A stretch of 64,000 nt of DNA. It comes from G963704535 sp963704535 (GTDB lineage: Bacteria; Chloroflexota; Chloroflexia; Chloroflexales; Roseiflexaceae). Below, piece after piece: positions 8,270 through 17,999 of this stretch. Position 1 is the first letter of the stretch; each line of letters starts with the position of its first letter. The DNA lies in the NCBI GenBank assembly GCA_963704535.1, contig OY969916.1, forward strand, positions 6,882,001-6,946,000. Direction: 5' to 3'. Below the pieces are notes generated by a model. The model ran no database searches. It saw nothing but the letters and a program-made list of their open reading frames with translations, and was not told the DNA's origin. The translations under genes were made by a program, and so were the position numbers.

Positions 8270-10603
8270 CGGCTGTCCGTCCGGGCTAAAGGCGAAATCA
8301 TAGATATACTGTGCGTTCGCCGGGAGCATAGCAACCAGCTGATCCGTTCCGGAGCCATCAAGCGGCTGCTCCCGATCGTGCCCGATCCCCGCCAGGCTCC
8401 AGAGCCGCACTGTGCCATCGGTGCTCCCGCTGGCTAGCCAATCGCCACCCGGTTGAAAGGCGACACACTGAATGCTCTTCGTATGACTATGGAGTGTCTG
8501 GAGGAGTTGCCCGCTCGCGCTATCCCACAGGCAGATGGTCTTGTCGGCGCCGGCACTGGCGATCAGGCGGCCATCCTCGCTCAGGGCAACCTGATACACC
8601 GAACCGCGTTGCCCCTGCAAGCTGCCACGCTCCTCGGCCTGCCCGCCGCGCCCCTGCCACCGATGCACCAGCCGATCATAGCCGGCTGCGACGAGCAGCC
8701 AGTCTGACGCGCCCGCTGCGCCGCTCGTTGCCGCCCCGTGTGCCTGAGCAGCGCGAACGGCGGCAAGGGTAATCAGGGCACGCGGCTGGCCGCGCAGGGT
8801 GTAGAGCGCCAGACCCGTTGCGGCATCCCACACACGCACGGTCTGGTCGTTGCTGCCGCTGACAAGCAGTTGTAGCGTTTCAGGGCTGCCTGCGACCAAT
8901 CGTCCCTCAGCGCCGGCCGCAGGCGGCGGGCCAAACAGCACCGACCGAATCACAAGGGTGTGTCCGAGCATGGTATGGCGCAGGTGCGCATATGCCTGGG
9001 CGTCGATCTCCCACACGCGCACGGCGCGGTCCTCATGCACGCTCGCCAGCATGTCGCCGTTGGGGCTGAAGGCCAGGGCATCGATCACTCCCGCCCTGGT
9101 TTCGACCACCTGGTGCAGGCGCCCCTCCGGCAGACGCTAGAGGCACAGATGGCCCGCTCTTCCGCCGGTAGCCAGCACGCGGCCATCGCCACGCAGTGCC
9201 ACGGCCACGATCGGACCAGTGGGTATCTCGATCGCCACACCTGGCTCACCCGTCGCCACGTTCCACAGCAGCACGCTGCCATCGAGGTTGCCCACTGCAA
9301 CCGTCTCGCCGTCGGCGCTAAAGGCCACGAGCCGCAGGTGCGTTAGCGTGGTGGCAAAATGATGCACCAGCCGGGCCGCCGTGGGCGTGCCCACATCCCA
9401 GACAAACACCTCGCCGCTATCGGTGACACTGGTCAGGCGACCGCCGGCGGCGTGAAAGCTCACCGCCAGTAAGGCCCCCTGGTGCGCGTGGGTCAGGCGG
9501 ATAGCGTAGCGTTCCTCGGCACGCTCGTCCAACGACCAGACGCCGACGCTCGCATCGCCGCTTGCGCTCGCTAGCAGCACCTGCGACGTGCCAGCCGCTG
9601 TGATGCAACGCCCAAAAACCAGCTCTCTGACCGACTGGCTGTGGGCGTGGATCACGCGCACCAGTTGCTGATCGGTCGTGCTCCATATGTAAATGTCGCC
9701 CTCGGCTGTGCCGGCAGCCAGATACGTGCCGTCAGGGCTGAAGGTCGCGGTATAGACGAAGCCAAACGGCTCGGTGAAGACGCTCTCGATCAGCGCCGCG
9801 TGGGCAAAATTGGTGGCGGGAAGGCCGACCCCGCGCAGGTACAGTTGGCGAAAGGAGAGCTGCGAAAAGTCAAGGCCGCGCAGGTGTACACCCAGGTGCA
9901 GTAACAGATGCAGCAGATTGGCGGCAGCATAGCCGGGGGCCAGCGTCGTTGTGCGCAATTCGGCCAGCAGTTGTTGCAGCCGCTGTGCCGCGCCTGTGCT
10001 GCCCAGGCGCCCGAGAAGTTGCCCTGCCACCGGCTGGAGCAGCAAGCGTATCTGGCTGGCCCGTACATATTCTTTCGCCTGGGCGAGGATCAGGGCATAG
10101 CGGTTGAGGAACGAACGTGAGATGGTAGAGGGTTGATCTGCTCCAAACCCATCTATCAACTCACGAGCGATCGTTGTCGTCAGCAGATTGGTGGCGTATT
10201 CGAGCACGACGTTTTGCAATCCGAAACCTGCCTGATCGGTTTCCAGCAGCGAGCGTCGCTGGAGCCGATGGCCTCGATCAGCAGGTGTGAGGCCGGTGGT
10301 TGGCCGAGCAGGTCGCGGATGGCCGCGAATGCGATCGGTTCGCGCACAATGGCAAGCCACGAGACGGCGCAGATCGGGCAGCACCGTGTGCAGATTTTGT
10401 TTGGCCTGGGCGTCGGCCATTTCACCCCACAGCAGCGCGGCTAGGGCATCACGGCTATGCGGCGCCGGCTGTGCCGCCGTGTGCGCGGTGACGGCGAGAT
10501 AGATCAGCAGTGCCTGGGCTTTGGTGGTGATAAACTCCAGCGGCTGATCGCCGAGGAGGATGTGGGGCGAGCCGAGAAGCTTGAGGTACAGAGTCGCATT
10601 CAT
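8270..10603 (-). pseudogene. Decayed BTAD (SARP-like) / WD40-repeat regulator
   Basis: ATG at 10603 begins a SARP/BTAD winged-helix segment (LYLKLLGSPHILLGDQPLEF, SRDALAALLWGE). After about 80 residues the frame jumps, through two compensating frameshifts, straight to the end of an NB-ARC ATPase (LLETDQAGFGLQNVV), so the ATPase itself is deleted. A long WD40 propeller follows (repeated FSPDG, VRVWD). An in-frame TAG at about 9137-9139 sits where the WD repeat expects Trp (LCL-stop-RLPEG). Beyond FAFSPDGQ near 8280 the homology ends at the group II intron. Four separate lesions make this a relic. Confidence 0.75.
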
Positions 10604-10663
10604 GAGCGCCCTTTTTTGCGTTCGATTTGTGTTTCATTTGCGCTGGGTTGGTATGCTGTCTCC

Positions 10664-10879
10664 ATGAAGACCAACCCAGTCAGCAATTGCACGTTCATCA
10701 TTCGGTGTCAGGCCGAATACAGCGCCGCCACTCAGACGGTGACGCTGCGCTGCATTTTGGAGACGCCGACCACAGGCCAACGTCGCAGCTTCAGCGATAT
10801 GCAAGCGCTGCTGGCCGCTCTAGAGGCCGATCTACTGTCAATGCAATCCCGCCTGATTGTGTCAGGGCAGGAGCCATAA
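10664..10879 (+). CDS. Small protein of unknown function (71 aa)
   Basis: ATG at 10664 opens a 71-residue frame (MKTNPVSNCTFIIRC...) ending in a helical segment SFSDMQALLAALEADLL. It lies divergently from the BTAD/WD40 relic with about 60 bases between their starts. Related short proteins with an SFxDxxALLxxLxxxL tail are common near such genes in my impression, but I recognise no named family. There is no strong ribosome site. Confidence 0.5.
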   Translation: MKTNPVSNCTFIIRCQAEYSAATQTVTLRCILETPTTGQRRSFSDMQALLAALEADLLSMQSRLIVSGQEP

Positions 10880-10943
10880 TCACGTGGGGCACGCGATCGT
10901 GTCGCCAGGGCATACACCGAGGCGATGGCGTCTCTATCGGCTA

Positions 10944-11059
10944 GACAAGGTTCTTTGGTGCTTTACAACTCGTGGAAAAAAGGGAGACTGAGGGGGCAGC
11001 CCCCTCAGTCTCCCCCCACCCACATTGTAAAGGAGAACGGCGCCTTCCGAAACCTTGTC
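10944..11059. mobile_element. Miniature inverted-repeat element, CTA target duplication
   Basis: The 116-bp element starts GACAAGGTT and ends AACCTTGTC, is flanked by the 3-bp direct repeat CTA (10941-10943 and 11060-11062), and holds a perfect 16-bp inverted repeat at its centre (10982-10997 and 10999-11014). It has no coding capacity. Short terminal inverted repeats with a 3-bp TNA-type duplication suggest mobilisation by an IS5-like transposase, as for the element at 56931-57029. Confidence 0.75.
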
Positions 11060-11138
11060 CTATCGATAATGTAGATATGAGATCGCAAAGGGACGCAATC
11101 GTAGATCAGACAAAATATATCATGATGGTGCCTGCCAG

Positions 11139-11303
11139 TCAAAAGGCAATGTATTTTTGCACGACCGGCACACTCTTCTTACATGGTGGGCAATCGTCGT
11201 CGCTTCCAAACCTGACCCGCCCGCACTCCACACAAAGTATCCCTTGTTCGTGAATCGCGCAGTAAGCAACATACACCGCTGCCTGGTTTTCCAGGTCAAA
11301 CAT
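11139..11303 (-). CDS. Possible small zinc-ribbon protein (54 aa)
   Basis: A minus-strand frame from ATG 11303 (or GTG 11306) to TGA 11139 encodes MFDLENQAAVYVAYCAIHEQ... with two cysteine pairs, CVEC and CPPC, separated by 11 residues, which is the layout of a zinc ribbon. Codon choice looks bacterial rather than random. It is short, lacks a clear ribosome site, and lies in a stretch (11060-11874) otherwise without a convincing gene; short open segments at 11720-11870 in two frames look like a decayed reading frame. Confidence 0.4.
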   Translation of the reverse strand: MFDLENQAAVYVAYCAIHEQGILCVECGRVRFGSDDDCPPCKKSVPVVQKYIAF

Positions 11304-11874
11304 CACGTTTCGGGTATAGCCCGGGATGTGTTACAAAGCGCAGCCCTCACTCGTTCGCGTAGAGTAGAGGCTATCTGCCCGATGCGGTCGAGACGTTTCC
11401 AGCACGTGGCTACGTGGGGTGGTGGCTGGTGGAGCTGGAAGGTGGGACGCTCGTTCCCCACTGATTGATCACCCGTTGGCCTTGATTGCGTCTTTGGTTC
11501 GTGCTTGCCACGGCGCGCCCCGACCGCGTGCCTCGTTCCGCCTGCCGTATTCGGCTCATTCCCGGTGTGCTCCCTATAGGTGCATGCTTCCCACTGATGG
11601 CGAAAGAACCATTGGTTGGGTCAGGTTGCGCCGCCAATCCGTGCCATCGTCTGCGATGGCGCGCGTGCGAGCGAGCGTGTGTCTCGCTGTAGGCGACCTG
11701 TAGTACACAAAGAACCGAAATCATGACAACCACCACTGAGCCCGCGGCGCGGGACCAGCAACTGCGCAGTATGTGTACCTCTATGCCCAGCTCGCTTTGG
11801 TCGGCGACTTGCCCGAATTGTTGCCGGCGGTGCTGCGCAGGATGTGCTCGATCAGGTAGAGGAGGCCAATCACG

Positions 11875-14800
11875 ATGAACCTGCCTGTTTGGATGTATTG
11901 GGAGGGCGAGCGCCCGGCCTGGATCGAGGCGTGCATGGCGACGGTTTACACCCACGCGCCGGATGTTCGGCTGATAACGCCGGCCGACTTCGACAGCATG
12001 TGGGATGTTGACCGGGATATTGACCTGACCCGACTGAGTGCCAATCATCGATCCGACTTCATCCGGGCATTCCTGCTTGCCAGGTATGGGGGCCTATGGA
12101 TCGACACCGACTGCGTCGTCATTTGCTCACTCCAACCGGTTCTGGATATGTTAGCTGAGAATGACTTCCTGGGCTATCACGAGCGGCAAGGCAACATCGC
12201 GAGCAACTTCATCGGGGCGCGGCAGGGCAGCAGGATCTCGGCCGCGTACTACCAACGTAACCGCGACATCCTGCGCTCCGGCCAACGCCTGCAATGGCTC
12301 TCGCTCGCGTCTTTCGCGCTCGCCGATGCTATTGAGGAGGTGGGTATCCCGTGGATGCGCCTCGACCGCGACCTAGTCCAACCCATCTGCTGGAGTGAGC
12401 CTGAAGCATTTTTCACGACCTGCAATCACCAGGGGCACGCGCAGGTATTCAACGAGCGCTCCTACTGCTACATGCTCGCGAACACCATGATCCGGCGGTT
12501 TCAAGCAGCCAACCCCACGCAAGACCTGATGAGTCCAGACACGTTCTTCAGCTATCTCCTCGATCGAGCGAAGGACGACAGCCAACCACCAAATAAACCA
12601 GGGATATCTTCCGCCGATGTGCATCAGGGATCATCCGGGAGGGGCCATTTGCAGCATCCAATCTCATACCTGATCTGTTGCAATCAGCGCACGGGCAGCA
12701 ATCTCCTCTGTGATGCACTGGCGCGCACAGGTATCGCCGGCCGGCCACGCGAGTGTTTTCATCCGGCGCTATTAGCACATCTCGCGGAGCAGACAGATCC
12801 TGCCACGTATGCAGCGTTTTTTAAGCAAGTCGTTGAGGAGGGCACAACGCCGAACGGCGTTTTCGGTGCCAAGATCCAGTGGCCGCTCTTGAAGGATCTG
12901 GTCCTGAAACTGCGACAGGTACCGGAGTACGGCGGCATCGGCGCCGTGGAGTTGCTGCAAAGCTGGTTGCCGAACCTGCGCTACATTCGGCTGACACGGC
13001 GCGATAAGGTGCGGCAGGCCGTCTCCTGCCGCAAGGCCGGGCAGACGGATGTCTGGTGGGAGATGGATACATGGGTTCGCCCCGATGAAACAGCTCCGGC
13101 GGTTCAGCCAATGTTTGACTTTGATAGTATTGATTGGATGGTGGGCGAAATATGTGTGCAAGAGGCGATCTGGCAGCTCTTTTTCGAGACCTGTGGCGTC
13201 CAGCCGCTTGATATCGTGTATGAGGACTTGGTAGAGGACCACGCGGCAACCACGCTTCGGGTGCTTGAGTACTTGCAGATCCCGGTTCCTGACGATCTCT
13301 CGATCGCCCAGCCGCGCTATAGGAAGCAAGCCGACGACGTATCCGAGCAGTGGGTGCAGTGCTATCACGAGCTGAAGGCCGCGCAAGGCGCAGAGTCGCC
13401 TGATGCAGCGCCCATTGCTGTCCCCCGGATGAGGCAGGAGATCCTCTTTTCGCAAGGTGCAGCTAGCGCTGCCGCAGCTAGACCGCCGCTGATGCTACCG
13501 CGATTCCATCGGGAGCGGGCGCTGCGGATCGTCTCATATGCGACGCAGCCGCTGGGTGGCTTGCCGGCGCTGCTCGCGCGCTGCATTTCCGCCCGCACCG
13601 GCCATACTGCCGACTGCCTCTGGAGCGGCTCGCCCCTTGGAGCGCCCCCCGACCCCAGCGCGATCGACTGGACGGCCAACCCAGCCGCCGCCGCCGACGC
13701 CCTGGCCGCCGCCGATGTCGTGCTGCTCCACGATGGACAGGTCGCGCCCCAACATCGCGCCCTGCTGGCCGACAAGGTTGTCGTTACACTGGCGCATCAC
13801 CCGCAGGCCCGGCGGAGCCCCTGGGTGCGCTTGGGCTTTCCAGGCGCGGTGCTGTGCCCGCAGTTGGCCGAGCTACCCGCATTTCAAACCTGGCCGCAGC
13901 TACCGTTACCGCTGCCCTGGTGGGAACCGCTGTTCCAGCCCGCCGCGCCCGCCGCACGACCGGCGATCAGCTTCCTGCCGCTGACTCCGCTGCGGTCAGC
14001 CGGCCTGGCGGGCGACGAGTCGCCCGCCAAGGTGCTGGCGCGACTGGCGGCTGCCTGGGAGACGGAGCTATCGATCGGGCAGCCGGCGCTGCTGGGCGGC
14101 TGGGCGCGGCTGGTCGGGCAGCCGGGCGGGCACGTGGTGGTGGAAGGATGTGCCGGCCCAAGCTACCACTATGGCAGCCTGGTCGGGCTGGCGACGGGCG
14201 CTGTGGTGGTCAATGGGCTGGAGCAGGACAGTGTCGCGGCCGCCGCACTGCGGAGGTGGGCGGCGGCGGAGCCGCCGTTCGTGAGCGCGCAGGCAACCAC
14301 GCTGGCGGGGACGTTGGAGCGGCTGTACGCGCAGGGGCAAGCGGCGCTGGCGGAGGCCGGGCAGGCCAACCGCGTCTGGATCGAGCGCCACTGGGACTTC
14401 GCTCAGCACTGGGAGCGCTTCTGGATGCCGCTGATCACGCAGGCGCTGCCACCGCCCGAACCACACGGCAAACCCGTCCATCGCCCGCTAGCGATGCCGC
14501 AACCAGTTCCCAATGGGAGGGTCGGTAAAAGCATGAAAATCACAGCTTATCCGCTGTATGACCAGGCGGCTACCTTGCAACCCGCGCCCGAGGAGCCGGC
14601 ATGGAGCCTGGAAAACGAAGCCGCCTCGGCCGGCCTGGCCTTCGACACGGTCAATGGCAAAGGGTGGGAGTTGCTCTGCCCGTATGCCTTTGAAGCCACC
14701 TGGAATGGCGGCCCCAACGCCGAGGACATTGAGATACGCCTGGAAACGACCGATGCCGACCGGCCTGACTTTGTGCAGAGCCAAGGCGGCGGCATCCTGA

Positions 14801-16998
14801 CCTTCCACAGCGGCTATCAGCTCAAGACCGAAGACACGCATGTCCTATGGGTGCGCGGCCCGATCAATACGCCCAGGGAGGGCCTCTATCCGCTGGAACG
14901 GATCGTCGATACCGCACTGTTGCCCTGCACGATCACCGTCAACTGGACGTTTACGCGCCCCAATCAGACGGTGCGGTTTGAAGCCGGCGAGCCGTTCGGC
15001 GCCCTGCTGCCGTATCCTAAAAACGGTGTCGAGAGCTTCGAAGCCGAAGTGATCAGCCCAGCGGCGAACGAGACGGACGATGAAGCGGCGTACGAGCACA
15101 TGCTCCAGCAGATGGCCCAGGAAGCGGCCGTCCAGAGTGTCTTCCGGCGCTTACAAGCCGGCGACGAACCACCGCCAGCTCCCGCCGTCGAGAGCGCCGC
15201 CACGGCAGTTCCCACCGTCGATCTGGCCGCCACGAACGGGCACTGGGCCGCCCAGCTTACCGATCCGCCGCCGGTGAGTTGCATCTGCCCGACCTACGGG
15301 CGGGTCGAATTGCTCGAAGAAGCGATTTGTTCGTTCTTGCGGCAGGATTACCCCGGCCCCAAAGAGCTGATCGTCCTGAACGATTACGCGGGGCAAACGC
15401 TGGAATTCGAGCATCCCGACGTGCGGATTATCAACGTCGCCACCCGCTTTCGTTCGGTCGGCGAGAAGTACAAGGCGGCGGTCGGCTTCTGCTCGCACGA
15501 TCTGATCTTTGTCTGGCACGACGACGACATCTACCTGCCGCACCGGCTTTCCTTCTCGGTGGCGCATCTGGTAGAGAAACGGGGGTTCTTCAAAGCCGAC
15601 CGGGCCTGGTTCTGGAACGATGGAAAGGTGACCGGCCCCGATCGTAACACCTTTCATGGCGGCAGTTGCTTCTCGCGCGAGCTGTTTCTCGCAACCAACG
15701 GGTATCCGCATATCAGCAATGGCTACGACGCTGGATTTGAGGAACTGTGCGAAGACGAGCATACCGGCGTAACGGCGGGCTATCGGGTGCAGCCGGAAAA
15801 CATCTACTATATCTACCGTTGGAACGGGACCGGCTCGTACCATTTGAGCCTGTCTGTGCAGGACGGCCATGGGCGCGATCAGGTTGCGGCGTATATTCAG
15901 CAACACGCCGCGCAGGGGCAGATCAAGCAGGGCTGCATCACGCTCAACCCGCACTGGAAAACCGACTACACCGCGCTGGTCCAAAGCCATCTGAATAATG
16001 GACACGCGAAGGACTCCGCTGATGAGATCCCGTTTCCCCCACCCTTCTTCGCTATCCCGGCCCCCGAACCCATGCCGGAGGAAGCGGCGGCGGCGTTGTT
16101 CCGGGGTACCCACCCGACCCGCATCAGTGTCATCCTGCCGGCCCTGAATGAGTCGGTGCTCTTGCAGCGAACCGTCGAACAGTTCGAGGCCACGCTGCCG
16201 GCTAATAGCGAGATCATCGTGGTCGACAATGGCTCGAATGATGGCAGCGCCGATTTTTTGGTCGGTCAGGGCCGCCCTGGGGTAACACTCATCCAATCGC
16301 CGAAGCCGTTAGGTGTGGCCGGGGCGCGCAACCGCGGGCTAGCCGAGGCGCGCGGCGAGGTGGTCGTCTTCGCTGACGCGCATATCGATGTCCCCGAGCG
16401 CTGGTGGCAGCCGATTGTCGCGACGCTCAACCGGCCCAATGTGGGCGTGGTCGGCCCCGGCATCGGCGTCATGGGCCGGCCCGAGCACCCGCCGGCATAC
16501 GGCCAGCGCATCGCCGAGCGTAATCTACGCGTGGAATGGCTGCATCTGGATCAGCGTGAGCCACATCCGGTGCCGACATTGGGCGGCGGCTTTATGGCGA
16601 TGCGCCAGGAGACGTTGCACGAGGCCGGCGCCTTTGATCAGGGCATGCCGCAGTGGGGCTCGGAAGATTTAGAGCTGTGTGTGCGCTACTGGCTGCTGGG
16701 CTATGAGGTATGGGTGGTGCCGGAAGTGACCATCCTGCACTACTTCCGCGCCGTCAACCCGCTCAAAGTCAAGCAGGGCATCGTCACGCACAACCTGCTG
16801 CGGGTCGCACTGCTGCATTTCACGCAGGCGCGCATCGCGCGGGTCGTGGCCGAACTGCAAAAGGCCGCCGACTTCAGCCAGGCGCTGGCGCACACTGTCG
16901 AGAGCGACGTTTGGCAGCGGCGTGCCGCCCTGGCCGGCCGCCGGACGCGCGATGACGACTGGTTGTTCGAGAAATTCGCCGATAGCTGCCTAGTATAG
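11875..16998 (+). CDS. Giant multidomain glycosyl-/sulfotransferase (GT32-Stf0-DUF6065-GT2-GT2)
   Basis: The product is 1707 residues. Residues 1-220 form a GT32-like domain (NHRSDFIRAFLLARYGG, then DTD at 77-79). About 263-490 is a Stf0-type sulfotransferase (CCNQRTGSNLLCDAL, VFGAKIQWPLLKDLV, RLTRRDKVRQAVS). About 545-860 is an unassigned region with a glycosyltransferase-like start (LRIVSYATQPLGG). About 886-1065 is DUF6065 (WELLCPYAFEATWNGG, WTFTRPNQTVRFEAGEPF). About 1133-1385 is a GT2 domain (CICPTYGRVELLEEAI, HDDD). About 1414-1660 is a second GT2 domain (VILPALNESVLLQRTVEQF, DNGSNDGS, SEDLELCVRYW). It is cytosolic by sequence and probably assembles a sulfated surface glycan. The stop is TAG. 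Confidence 0.9.
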   Translation: MNLPVWMYWEGERPAWIEACMATVYTHAPDVRLITPADFDSMWDVDRDIDLTRLSANHRSDFIRAFLLARYGGLWIDTDCVVICSLQPVLDMLAENDFLGYHERQGNIASNFIGARQGSRISAAYYQRNRDILRSGQRLQWLSLASFALADAIEEVGIPWMRLDRDLVQPICWSEPEAFFTTCNHQGHAQVFNERSYCYMLANTMIRRFQAANPTQDLMSPDTFFSYLLDRAKDDSQPPNKPGISSADVHQGSSGRGHLQHPISYLICCNQRTGSNLLCDALARTGIAGRPRECFHPALLAHLAEQTDPATYAAFFKQVVEEGTTPNGVFGAKIQWPLLKDLVLKLRQVPEYGGIGAVELLQSWLPNLRYIRLTRRDKVRQAVSCRKAGQTDVWWEMDTWVRPDETAPAVQPMFDFDSIDWMVGEICVQEAIWQLFFETCGVQPLDIVYEDLVEDHAATTLRVLEYLQIPVPDDLSIAQPRYRKQADDVSEQWVQCYHELKAAQGAESPDAAPIAVPRMRQEILFSQGAASAAAARPPLMLPRFHRERALRIVSYATQPLGGLPALLARCISARTGHTADCLWSGSPLGAPPDPSAIDWTANPAAAADALAAADVVLLHDGQVAPQHRALLADKVVVTLAHHPQARRSPWVRLGFPGAVLCPQLAELPAFQTWPQLPLPLPWWEPLFQPAAPAARPAISFLPLTPLRSAGLAGDESPAKVLARLAAAWETELSIGQPALLGGWARLVGQPGGHVVVEGCAGPSYHYGSLVGLATGAVVVNGLEQDSVAAAALRRWAAAEPPFVSAQATTLAGTLERLYAQGQAALAEAGQANRVWIERHWDFAQHWERFWMPLITQALPPPEPHGKPVHRPLAMPQPVPNGRVGKSMKITAYPLYDQAATLQPAPEEPAWSLENEAASAGLAFDTVNGKGWELLCPYAFEATWNGGPNAEDIEIRLETTDADRPDFVQSQGGGILTFHSGYQLKTEDTHVLWVRGPINTPREGLYPLERIVDTALLPCTITVNWTFTRPNQTVRFEAGEPFGALLPYPKNGVESFEAEVISPAANETDDEAAYEHMLQQMAQEAAVQSVFRRLQAGDEPPPAPAVESAATAVPTVDLAATNGHWAAQLTDPPPVSCICPTYGRVELLEEAICSFLRQDYPGPKELIVLNDYAGQTLEFEHPDVRIINVATRFRSVGEKYKAAVGFCSHDLIFVWHDDDIYLPHRLSFSVAHLVEKRGFFKADRAWFWNDGKVTGPDRNTFHGGSCFSRELFLATNGYPHISNGYDAGFEELCEDEHTGVTAGYRVQPENIYYIYRWNGTGSYHLSLSVQDGHGRDQVAAYIQQHAAQGQIKQGCITLNPHWKTDYTALVQSHLNNGHAKDSADEIPFPPPFFAIPAPEPMPEEAAAALFRGTHPTRISVILPALNESVLLQRTVEQFEATLPANSEIIVVDNGSNDGSADFLVGQGRPGVTLIQSPKPLGVAGARNRGLAEARGEVVVFADAHIDVPERWWQPIVATLNRPNVGVVGPGIGVMGRPEHPPAYGQRIAERNLRVEWLHLDQREPHPVPTLGGGFMAMRQETLHEAGAFDQGMPQWGSEDLELCVRYWLLGYEVWVVPEVTILHYFRAVNPLKVKQGIVTHNLLRVALLHFTQARIARVVAELQKAADFSQALAHTVESDVWQRRAALAGRRTRDDDWLFEKFADSCLV

Positions 16999-17027
16999 AC
17001 CCCGTCCAGAACCGAGAACCGATGGGC

Positions 17028-17130
17028 GAACAAAGAACAAAGAGCAAAGAACAAAGAGGCGTCCAATGATTTGTTCTCTATTCTCTGTTCTTTATTCTCC
17101 TTGTCACCTTGTCACCTTGTCACCTTGTCA
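17028..17130. repeat. Purine/pyrimidine mirror tract and TTGTCACC tandem repeat
   Basis: An AGAACAAAG-type purine tract (about 17028-17058) faces a TTCTCTGTTCTTT pyrimidine tract (about 17070-17100), and then TTGTCACC is repeated three times plus a partial copy (17101-17130). The two tracts can pair as an imperfect hairpin. The block separates the giant transferase from the next GT2 gene and ends at that gene's ribosome site. Confidence 0.8.
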
Positions 17131-17150
17131 GGAGTATAGGAGTGAACGTG

Positions 17151-17960
17151 ATGGGCTATCAACCCCCAGTAAGCTGCATCTGCCTGACCTATGCGCGTCC
17201 GGCGCTGCTGGAAGAGGCGATCTACTCCTTTCTCCAGCAGGAGTACGCCGGGCCGAAAGAGCTGATCGTCTTGAACGATTATGCCGAGCAAATCTTAACA
17301 TTCGACCATCCCGAGGTACGTGTGATCAACCTTCCAACGCGATTGCGCACGGTCGGCGAAAAGATGAATATAGCCGTCGCCCTTGCTTCGCACGATCTGC
17401 TGTTTGTCTGGGACGACGATGATATCTACCTGCCGCACCGGCTCGCGTTTTCGGCAGCGAAGTTCGAGGTAACACAGGGCTTCTTCAAACCCGACCGAGG
17501 ATGGGTCTTGAACAAGGGCAGGTTGAGTGGCCCGGCGACAGCTCTGTTCCACGTGGGAAGCTGCTGGTCGCGCAGGCTGTTTGACGCGGTGCGGGGCTAT
17601 CCGGGCGAGGGAACCGGCTATGACCTGGTCTTCGAACAGCGGCTCAGGCAGCGCTTTCCCGGCGCGATCGAGCCCTCTGCGATCAGGCCGGAAGAGATCT
17701 ATTACATCTATCGTTGGGGCGGCACGGACTCCTACCATATGAGCGGCTTTGGCCGCTACAAAGCGGGCGAAAACGTGGGCCATGATCAGGTCGAGGAGTT
17801 TGTCCAACAACGGGCGAGCCGGGGTGAGATCCGCCGGGGACACATCCCGTTACAGCCATACTGGAACACCGACTATCGGCAGTTGGTTTCCAGCCACATC
17901 GCGGCCCTGGCCGAACAGCAAGCGCAGGAGCGAGAGGAGGTGGTGCCGGCAACAGAATAA
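17151..17960 (+). CDS. GT2 family glycosyltransferase
   Basis: The protein (about 269 residues from ATG 17151; an in-frame GTG at 17142 with CAGGAG is an equal candidate) is a GT-A fold transferase: CICLTYARPALLEEAIYSF, ELIVLNDY, a DDDD metal-binding cluster (VWDDDDIYLPHR) and EEIYYIYRW near the end. It is strikingly similar to the GT2 part of the giant protein at 11875 and of the DUF6065-GT2 protein at 21782, including the shared tail NTDYRQLVSSHIA...VPATE, so the three arose by duplication. It probably adds a sugar to a surface glycan or exported protein. The PqqD-Tat gene follows 39 bases after its stop. Confidence 0.9.
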   Translation: MGYQPPVSCICLTYARPALLEEAIYSFLQQEYAGPKELIVLNDYAEQILTFDHPEVRVINLPTRLRTVGEKMNIAVALASHDLLFVWDDDDIYLPHRLAFSAAKFEVTQGFFKPDRGWVLNKGRLSGPATALFHVGSCWSRRLFDAVRGYPGEGTGYDLVFEQRLRQRFPGAIEPSAIRPEEIYYIYRWGGTDSYHMSGFGRYKAGENVGHDQVEEFVQQRASRGEIRRGHIPLQPYWNTDYRQLVSSHIAALAEQQAQEREEVVPATE

Positions 17961-17999
17961 GAGACTGTTGTGTGTTTTCTTTATTCAGGAGGTAAATAC

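Larger units (their letters stand above)
6305..8270 (-). mobile_element. Group II intron, truncated at its 5' end
   Basis: The element holds a full-length reverse transcriptase/maturase gene and, at its 3' end, domains V (6346-6379) and VI (about 6306-6345). A complete intron needs several hundred bases of domains I-III before the maturase, but on the 5' side the coding sequence of the BTAD/WD40 relic is recognisable down to about 8280, leaving at most about 170 bases. Domain I is therefore missing. Such 5' truncation is what incomplete reverse transcription during retrohoming leaves. The upstream gene (WD40) and downstream gene (DUF5131) are unrelated, so this is not a simple intron in one gene. 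Boundaries are approximate. Confidence 0.75.

Noticed and set aside
15151..16296. Long minus-strand open frame inside the giant glycosyltransferase
   Set aside because: The plus strand encodes clear GT2 motifs here; the opposite frame is a high-GC shadow.
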